A stretch of DNA of 64,000 bases from Orobanche coerulescens (Eukaryota; Streptophyta; Magnoliopsida; Lamiales; Orobanchaceae): contig CM065814.1 of NCBI GenBank assembly GCA_033398695.1, positions 21,729,501-21,793,500 on the forward strand, read 5' to 3'. A model generated the notes under the pieces. The model was not told the origin of the DNA. It worked only from the letters and a program-made list of their open reading frames with translations, and searched no databases. A program made the translations under genes and the position numbers. Position 1 is the stretch's first letter. Every line of letters begins with the position of its first letter. Positions 56,620 to 64,000 of the stretch are shown here, piece after piece.

Positions 56620-57636
56620 ATGAAGAAAGAAGACGAAATTGTGGAACTTTCATCCATTCCTGTTGTGAACGAATTCCCAGATGTATTTCCCGACGAGTTA
56701 CCTGGACTACCTCCACGAAGGGATGTGGAATTTACTATTGAGCTGGAACCCGGAGCTACACCAATTTCTAAGGCGCCGTATCGTATGGCACCTACTGAGA
56801 TGTACGAACTGAAGAAGCAGCTGGAAGAGTTACTGGACAAGGGATATATTCAGCCAAGCGTTTCACCCTGGAGAGCGCCAGTTCTTTTTGTCCGAAAGAA
56901 GGATGGGTCGCTCCGACTGTGTATTGACTATCGAGAGCTGAACAAGATGACGATTAAGAACAAATATCCGTTACCACGGATTGATGATCTGTTTGACCAG
57001 CTGCAAGGGGCAACAGTATTTTCTAAAATCGATCTGAGATCAGGATACCATCAGCTGAGGATTAAGGAATCTGATGTTCCGAAATCAGCGTTCAGAACTC
57101 GCTACGGGCATTATGAGTTTGTAGTGATGCCGTTTGGTCTCACTAACGCACCTGCTGTATTTATGCAATTGATGAACCGTGTGTTCATTGAATTTTTGGA
57201 TAAATTTGTGGTCGTGTTTATTGATGACATTCTGGTGTATTCTAAGAGTCCGGAAGAACATGCGCAGCATTTGCGGATTGTATTGGAACTTTTGAGAAAC
57301 GAACAATTGTACGCCAAACTTTCTAAGTGTGAATTCTGGCTAAAGGAAGTAATGTTCCTCGGCCATGTGGTGTCAGCTAAAGGAGTCCGAGTAGATCCTC
57401 AGAAGATCGAAGCAATTATGGATTGGAAGCCTCCAAAGAACGTGAAAGAGGTCCGAAGCTTCTTGGGACTTGCTGGATACTATCGTCGATTCGTGGAAGG
57501 GTTTTCTAAAATCTCCCGCCCACTTACTCGACTCCTGCAGAAAACTCAAAAGTTTGAGTGGAATGAATTGTGTCAGATTAGCTTTGATGAATTGAAGAAG
57601 AGATTGACGACGGCACCGATTCTATCACTTCCGTAG
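56620..57636 (+). pseudogene. Element D reverse transcriptase
   Basis: 338 open codons covering all RT blocks: [68 protein letters not shown], catalytic FIDDILVYS (about 57217-57243), [14 protein letters not shown] and [15 protein letters not shown]. The stop at 57634-57636 follows APILSLP at the RNase H boundary. It is the best preserved gypsy enzyme here, but lacks its own start as part of a polyprotein. Confidence 0.92.
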
Positions 57637-58005
57637 GGAACTGGAGGATTCATAGTTTACAGTGATGCTTCGAACCAAGGACTTGGGTGCGTGTTGATGC
57701 AGAATGATAAGGTGATCGCTTATGCGTCGCGACAACTGAAACCTTATGAAGTGAATTACCCGACACATGATTTGGAGCTAGCAGCAGTGGTTTTTGCCTT
57801 GAAGATCTGGAGGCATTATCTCAGACGGACTCACCGCCGATCTTTACGGATCATAAGAGTCTCAAGTACATATTTAGTCAGAAAGAGTTGAACATGCGGC
57901 AAAGAAGATGGTTAGAACTGATTAAGGACTATGACTTGGAGATTTTATATCACCCAGGCAAAGCGAATGTAGTGGCCGATGCACTTAGCCGCAAGCCTGT
58001 CTCTA
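57637..58005 (+). pseudogene. Element D RNase H
   Basis: [34 protein letters not shown] (open 57691-57891), then after a frameshift at about 57830-57890 [18 protein letters not shown] and [15 protein letters not shown]. The shift falls in the TDHKSLKY block, which carries a catalytic Asp. Confidence 0.85.
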
Positions 58006-59062
58006 TTCAGATGCTGGAGACGCTGACATCCCAACTTAGACTTCAACGAGAGATGATTCGTGAAGGGATTGAAGTGTGGTTACAAAGAGTCCAAGGACAA
58101 CTGTGCGTGATGGAGATAACTTCAGCATTAACCGAAGGAATCAAATCTAAACAGACAGATGATCCTCTGATGATTCGGTTACGTGATGAAGTGATCAAAG
58201 GAAAGGCCCCCGGATTCATAATTCATGATGACGGAGTTTTAAGATTTCAGAACCGACTCTGCATTCCCGATGATGATGTTATGAAACAGACAATTATGAA
58301 GGAAGCTCACAGTTCGCCCTATTCTATCCACCCGGGCACCAGTAAGATGTATAAGGACTTGAAGCAGAATTTCTGGTGGGGCAACATGAAGAAAGATGTA
58401 GCGGACTATGTTTCGAAATTCTTGAATTGTCAACAGGTTAAGATCGAGCATCAACGGCCTGCCGGAATGTTGAAGCCACTCCCGATTCCTGAATGGAAGT
58501 GGGAGGACATATCGATGGACTTTATCACTAATATGCCGAAAACCAGGACAGGAATGAACATGATTTGGGTGATAGTTGATCGTTTGACCAAATCAGCTCA
58601 TTTTCTAGGCATTAAGGATACGTGGGGACCAGAGAGGTTGGCACGAGTATTTATTTCGGAGATAGTTCGATTGCATGGTACACCGAAGACCATTGTTTCT
58701 GATCGAGACGGCCGTTTTGTGTCTCACTTTTGGAAAGCAGTTCATAAGGCCTTGGGGACCGATTGAACTTCAGTACAGCTTATCACCCGCAGACTGACGG
58801 ACAATCTGAGAGGACTATTCAAACGGTGGAAGACATGCTAAGGGCCTGTGCCTTAGATTGGTCAAACGATTGGGAAGTTCACCTACCGTTGATTGAATTT
58901 ACCTACAACAATAGTTGGCATGCTTCCATTAAGATGGCACCGTTTGAGGCATTATACGGAGGAGGTGCAGTCGCCCTATCTTTGGGACGATTCGTCAGAC
59001 TTGATCGGAACAGAACCAGAGTTGATCGTGCAGACTTGAGAGAAGATAGCCTTGATCCGTGA
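58006..59062 (+). pseudogene. Element D integrase
   Basis: Zinc finger [18 protein letters not shown]...FLNCQQVK (about 58308-58440), in which the first Cys of the CX2C pair appears to be Phe. DDE core: [11 protein letters not shown] (about 58505), [13 protein letters not shown] (about 58698) and, after a frameshift at 58764, [15 protein letters not shown] (about 58786-58830). The ALYGGGAVA segment (about 58950) shows an indel; a further shift occurs near 59050. Confidence 0.87.
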
Positions 59063-59555
59063 AAGGCTGTTGACCGCCCAGAGTCGCCAGAAATCCTATG
59101 CGGACGTACGCCGTCGCCCATTGGAGTTCAATACTGGAGACCATGTACTTTTGAAGGTTTCTCCTACTCGGGGAATCTTTCGTTTCGGAAGGAAAGGAAA
59201 GCTGAGTCCGAGATATATCGGACCATTTGAGATCCTCGAGAGAGTTGGGGAGTTGGCATACAGATTGGCATTGCCGCCGTCATTGTGCCATGTTCATAAC
59301 GTGTTCCACGTATCCCAGTTACGGAGATATTTACGAGATCCCAGTCATATCATTGATTTCGGCGAGATCGAAGTCGCGTAGGATGGGACGTTTGAAGAAA
59401 GACCGGTCAAGATACTCGAGAGTCGAGTTAAGCAGCTGAGGAACAAACCAATCGTTTTGGTCAAAGTTCAATGGTCACGTCATGGAATGGAAGAAGCCAC
59501 CTCGGAAACGGAAGCTGATATGAAGTCCAGATATCCCGAGTTATTTTCGTCTTGA
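59052..59555 (+). pseudogene. Element D integrase C-terminus and chromodomain
   Basis: SYADVRRRPLEF, GDHVLLKVSPTRGI, LSPRYIGPFEILERVG (the GPY/F module) and CHVHNVFHVSQLRRY end at a TAG at 59379-59381. The same frame continues through FEERPVKILESRVKQLR and VLVKVQWSRHGMEEATSETE to YPELFSS, stop 59553-59555. This last part is the chromodomain-like module that in chromoviruses steers integration to heterochromatin. Confidence 0.85.
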
Positions 59556-59590
59556 GTTTCGGGACGAAACTCCTTTTTAGTAGGAGAGTA
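59556..59590 (+). other. Region before element D 3' LTR, including PPT position
   Basis: CGGGACGAAACTCC and AGTAGGAGAGTA precede the LTR start at 59591. The purine-rich AGTAGGAGAG serves as a weak PPT. Confidence 0.5.
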
Positions 59591-61956
59591 TGTAATATCC
59601 GGATTTATTATGGTGTATTTCATCTGTATTCAAACCCTGTATTATTCGGATTGGTGGTTTTGATTACTGGAGAATCATATTTCATGCATTGATGTCATTG
59701 TACATAAGTATAGAAACATGTAAATTGCTCAGACAACCTCGTGATAGCGCACGCTAAGAATGTATCTTAACGCGCGCTATGAGGCTATTATTAGCGCACG
59801 CTATGCAGGTATGAGTAACGTGCGCTAAGGACTCAATTATTGAGCGGGACAGCTAGCACATGCGCCAGCCGGGACATGGGTCCGGATAAGATTCCCGCGG
59901 ACGCACCCGGACAATTCTGAAGTCAACCATTATTAGCGCACGCTAAAGAATGCTTAGTAGCGTGCGCTAACTTGTTAAAATGCAGAATATTATAAATGAG
60001 ACAACAACTCGTTTTGGCTTACATTTTACTCGTTCCTTCTGCATACTTGAGAGGCCAGAGAGCTGAGATATCCTATTACATACTTAGAACACATATTGAT
60101 GGTGTTTATATATTGGCTATCACTTGAGAGTAATCATTGAAGTGGAATAGCACCTTGGAGTGGCATACAACCAACCGGAGTTGGATTCTACCTTACGGTT
60201 CAGTGATTTTCATCATATTAAGGTATGTTCAATCTATCTCCAGGCTTAGATTTGGATTCTAACGATTTGGATGATCATGTTAACAAGATATGGATTTTCA
60301 TAGATGAATTATCCAAAGTATATCATGTTTCGAATGTTGTGATGGTTAAGCCTTAAGTACCTTGATTATAATTATCATGATTCGAATCTTATTACACTGA
60401 ATATGTAAAGAGAAGCTTCTATCATTGGTAATCCGAATCTAGTAGATGACTTCATGGACTTGACTTTAACAATCATTATTGTTGGATAAATCTAAAGGAT
60501 TGATCATGGAAGGATTTATCTAGTATAGATGGAACGTTTAACAACTTCAGCATGATAATATTGATTGATATAGAGGTGTTGATATCAACCGTTAAGCCTT
60601 TCGAATTGTCGTATGAAGATTTGGAGTCAGAATGGAATATGGTTTTATATTGGTATGCATATCCTTGAATCCGAAGTTGTCTTTATCCGTAAAATCATTC
60701 ATAAGGGTATGAACATGGTATTCATGGAAGTAACATGAATTATCACGCAAGATTTCATTGTTTCGATCATGGCAAGAATAAGCATCGCCAAAGAAGAATC
60801 GCCATGCATAGATAGCGCACGCTATGCTATGAATATTAACGTGCGCTATCGAGCACGAGTTAGCGTACGCTACGTTTGGTACATAACGTACGCTAGGCCA
60901 TCAGGCGAGTCAGTTGACTGATCAGTGAAGTACTGACCATATACAGTTAGCGTACGCTAGGCTTTGTTGTTTCCGTGTGCTATCGAGAAGACTTAACGCA
61001 CGCTACACAGAGTACTTAGCGTGCGCTAAGCAGTTCAGGCAGATTGCATTTTATGAACTTTTGACCGTAAATCGAATTGTTAGACATTCGTACGACGTGA
61101 GATAAATCCTATATCATTTCTTTTGTTAAGGTTTGGTCTCGTTACGTGATTGATTGAGGAGGACGATCTTCGAGTGTTCATTTTCGTGGAAGTGTTGTTA
61201 TTGTCTTCAAATCGAGGCAAGTACTTTAATTGTTTTATGTATTGTTGTTATACATATTGTCGTGCATGTATGTCGTTGTTGTATGTCCACCTCGTGTTGG
61301 TCCGACGGGATCATCGGGGGATCTATGCTAGCGTCTTACTGGATCATCGGACGGGTTTTTCCACCACGGGTTGGTCTGACGGGATCATCGTGGGTTCTAG
61401 GCAGTGAACGCTGGATCGACGGAATTACCATGTGTATGTTATGATATCATGTTGTGATTATCAGTTGTATATGTCATTTATGAGTTTCTCGTACGAGAAG
61501 ACTCGTTGGTATTTTATCGTTTACGTTATTATTCTTCGTGAGATATGAATAATATGTTGTGGTACTTGTACTAGCATCGTTGTGCTAACCCCTTCGGGGG
61601 TGAACATTTTGTTTGTGTTCAGGATCCAGGAGAGCGGGGAAACAACCACTGGAACTGTATGACGACGAGGGTGCAGAGTGATGTCCCGACCGGGTTTATT
61701 TATCTGTTGTTTATTCGTTATTTCAAAAAGTACTCGAGTACGAAGTCATTTGTGATGATTTGAATTTGGTGATGTATTATTGAGTTCTGTTGAACAATTT
61801 TACTATTTCTGTATTGGGTCAGAACTGTTGTACCGTAATTCCGTTATTTCCATTCGTTAGTACCTTTTAATGTCTGTTCAATTCTTCAGCCTTGTAAATC
61901 CTTATGTAAAGGATTTACGGCGCTGTAATATTCCTGAATATATCGGGGGTGTTACA
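59591..61956 (+). repeat. Element D 3' LTR
   Basis: 2,366 bp. It differs from the 5' LTR by roughly 13-16 scattered substitutions and two local block replacements (60778-60800 and about 61335-61340). It contains both palindrome arrays and the same intron signals as the 5' LTR. Confidence 0.92.
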
Positions 61957-63611
61957 TATGAGTCGTCGGAACTTCTCATCCGACCATCAATCTGCGAGCG
62001 AGCATGAGCATCTACAATCAATGCGTAACTGGATCATTCCATTTCCGGACCCCGGTAGTGCCGGGACTTTGGGTTGGGTCGAGCAGCCTCCACCGGTTAC
62101 CAGTCAGCTAGAGGTGGGGTCCACCTTTCGTTCGAAGACAGAGTTGAGGATAACTGTAGGAATGTATCATTTGGAAAACATGCTACAGTGTATCACTGAT
62201 CGTTCCGCCGATAAACGTATAGTGGTTGTCTGTAAGAGTGGGCGAAGAAATTGTCAGTTTAGGTTGTGTGCTATTGAGGGTGCAACTATTTGGATAATTA
62301 CTAAGTTGACATTGGAGCACAAATTGCACTGATTTGAACCGTGCTGCCGCACGATCGGTCACTTCTGAGGTTGCCGCCCATTATTTTGCTAAAAGATTGA
62401 CCGGTGAGGGGGTCACTTTGAGGCCAAAGGAGATGATTGCAGAGATGTGTAGGGAGTACGGCATTGACATGCTATACAGTTTTTCTCTCCGGACGAGGAA
62501 TATAGCGATAGAGAATACATATGGCGGCTTTGATGAGTCGTATCAGAGGCTCTCATCTTATCTGTATTTGTTAAAACAGCGGAATCCAGGGACAATTTAT
62601 GATTTGCAGACGACTCGTGAGGGAGCGTTTCGCCACATGTTCGTTGCACTCGGACAGAGTATTAGGGCATTTGATACGTGCCTTCGACCGGTGATTATAG
62701 TTGATGGGACCCACCTAAAGGGAAGGAATAAAGGAACTCTATTTGCGGCCGTCACATTTGACGGGAACGAGCAAGTTTTTCCTCTTGTTGTTGGTCTCGG
62801 TCCGATAGAGAATGACGAGTCATGGACTTATTTTCTGTATAACCTGCGCAGATGCTACAATCCGACAGAAAATTTACTGATTGTGAGTGACCAACATAAG
62901 AGCATTCAGAATGCTGTTCGAGCCGTCTATCCAAATGCATTCCACGGGTTTTGCTATCACCATCTTGCAAAAAATCTGACCTCCTATGGTGCGCATGCTA
63001 TAGGACTCTTTAGAACTGCTGTCTACACGCATCGAGAAGAAGTTTTTGAAAACTACTTTTCGAAACTACATATCGAAAGCCCTAATGGGGTGCACAGACG
63101 CCTTTCTGAAATTGGGCCAGAGAGGTGGGCTAGGTCGAAGTATCCGGTACGACGCTATAACTTCTTGACATCCAATGTTGTTGAATGCTTTAATAATCGT
63201 ATGTTGTGGGCTAGGCGTTTACCTGTTTGCTCGTTACTTGAGATATTTCGCCTAATTTTAGAGAATTGGTTTGATGAGAAGCGGGGAGAAGCTACGTCAA
63301 GAGACCATGAGTTGACAATGCACACTTTTGAAAAGCTTTCTAACTCTATGCAAGCCAGTCTGACTCTTACCGTTCGAGCTACCACCCCACTTGTTTATAA
63401 AGTCGAAGAAAACAAAGTTTCTTATGAGGTCGACCTTCGAACATGGACATGTTGTTGTCGTGAGTTTGATTTGGATCAGATTCCATGTCGTCATGCCGTT
63501 GCCGCTATAAGGTACATGTCTATGCTGTTGTGTGCACGATCGTTACCCACGATGGGCACGATCGTTACCCACGATGGGCACGATCGTTACCCACGATGGG
63601 CACGATCGTAA
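61957..63611 (+). pseudogene. MULE transposase, catalytic and SWIM part
   Basis: Resumes the transposase frame at 61962. A MuDR N-terminal zinc-binding region (FRSKTELRITVGMYHL, VVVCKSGRRNCQFRL) runs to 62332, where a one-base deletion turns the expected His-Cys-Asp into His-stop. From 62334 the frame is open: MULE DDE domain with VDGTHLKGRNKGTL (first Asp, about 62702), IVSDQHKSIQNAV (second Asp, about 62885), HGFCYHHLAKNL, and ECFNNRM (third acidic residue, about 63185). A SWIM zinc finger CCCREF...CRHAV lies at about 63450-63500. After RYMS the frame runs into the ACGATCG array and stops at 63611, so the normal C-terminus is lost. Confidence 0.88.
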
Positions 63612-63932
63612 CCCAATGGTCATGATCGTAACTCATGATGGTCAAGATCGAAACCCACGATGGTCACGATCGTAACCCACGATGGGCACGATCGTAACCC
63701 ACGATGGGCACGATCGTAACCAACGATGGGCACGATCGTAACCCACGATGGGCACGATCGTAACCAATGATGGGCACGATCGTAACCCCACGGTCGCCAT
63801 GACCGTAACCCACGATCGCCCTTATCGTAATCTACGATGGGACACACGATGGGCACGATCGTAACCCAATGGGCACGATCGTAACCCCACGATCACCGTG
63901 ATCGTAACACACGATCGGCGCAATCGTGTTTT
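63530..63932. repeat. 22-bp tandem array, right MULE flank
   Basis: About 17 copies of CACGATCGTAACCCACGATGGG, the first three with GTTACCC, becoming irregular after 63775. Each unit contains ACGATCG, like the left flank array. It begins inside the transposase frame right after the SWIM domain. Confidence 0.85.
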
Positions 63933-64000
63933 GCCATCGTTTGCAAAACAGGGATGGTCTGGATTTATCACCTCATCAATATCAAAAATACATTATCCTA

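Larger units (their letters stand above)
52314..61956 (+). mobile_element. Complete Tekay-like chromovirus, element D
   Basis: 9,643 bp with a perfect TSD TATGA (52309-52313 and 61957-61961) and two 2.37-kb LTRs that are nearly identical. PBS, gag, protease, RT, RNase H, integrase and a C-terminal chromodomain-like region occur in order. The end CHVHNVFHVSQLRRY plus the chromodomain indicates a chromovirus; Tekay/Del is the best fit. Coding is broken in every gene except RT, although the LTRs show it inserted recently. Confidence 0.92.
51471..63975 (+). mobile_element. Mutator-like element (MULE) split by element D; ends approximate
   Basis: The transposase frame from 51779 stops for the insertion at 52313 and resumes at 61962, after removing one copy of TATGA. 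Both sides are flanked by ACGATCG-rich DNA (51495-51720 and 63530-63932). Outside these lie weakly inverted sequences: AACAG-ATCTGGAATTT on the minus strand near 51474-51495, and AACAGGGATGGTCTGGATTT near 63947-63966. They could be degraded terminal repeats. No 9-bp TSD could be defined. Confidence 0.6.

Noticed and set aside
63530..63932. CRISPR array or rDNA spacer
   Set aside because: Head-to-tail 22-bp tandem units without unique spacers, next to a MULE transposase.

Overview
This is a plant nuclear window, almost certainly an angiosperm and probably a eudicot. The evidence is a REC8-type meiotic cohesin gene with plant exon structure, and CRM, Tekay and Sirevirus-type LTR retrotransposons, MULE, hAT, PIF/Harbinger and Helitron sequences, an Au-like SINE, AT-rich spacers and (TA)n tracts. 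Nothing bacterial, organellar or viral is present. No tRNA, rRNA or CRISPR array was seen. All calls come from reading the sequence by eye; no search was run.

Layout. (1) 1-5673: 3' part of a CRM-type Ty3/gypsy element (+) whose 3' LTR is at 4590-5673, inserted into the integrase of (2) a Tekay-like gypsy element on the minus strand (5674-13667), itself interrupted by a hAT-like non-autonomous element (6795-8274). (3) 13668-14912: unassigned spacer and the end of another minus-strand LTR. (4) 14913-31529: a second Tekay-like element (+, 'A'), whose 5' LTR is split by a complete 11.9-kb Sirevirus-like copia element with an env-like third gene (15349-27239, TSD CGTAC). (5) 31530-35310: the 3.7-kb 5' LTR and leader of a third Tekay-like element ('B') inserted in A, then joined to the 3' end of a copia element (35320-~37050). 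(6) 37542-43883: the one recognisable single-copy host gene, a minus-strand REC8/SYN1-like meiotic cohesin, readable as 15 phase-compatible exons. A gag-only LTR element (39972-42386, TSD CACTT) sits in exon 7, exon 14 has a frameshift, and the C-terminal exons are missing. (7) 44275-51470: microsatellites, an Au-like SINE, a PIF/Harbinger element carrying only its Myb-like gene (44784-46641, TSD TTA), a foldback MITE, SINE-like repeats and three Helitron-like 3' ends. (8) ~51471-63975: a MULE split by a complete Tekay-like element ('D', 52314-61956, TSD TATGA, 2.37-kb LTRs). The MULE is flanked on both sides by ACGATCG-rich arrays.

The least expected signals are in the long Tekay-like LTRs. 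Four LTRs of different sequence (minus-strand, A, B, D) carry arrays of 12-14-bp palindromes (TTAGCGCACGCTAA type, or a TTACGTACGTAA type in B). Centres are mostly 21-24 bp apart, often in groups of four, and the last motifs sit about 20-30 bp before a TATA box. The same four LTRs share a predicted leader intron: a GTA donor downstream of the TATA box, a GCTRACCCC branch-point block about 36 nt before the acceptor, and a pyrimidine-AG|G acceptor. Together they look like a conserved promoter-plus-intron module kept while the rest of the LTR diverged. Nearly every coding region in the window is broken.
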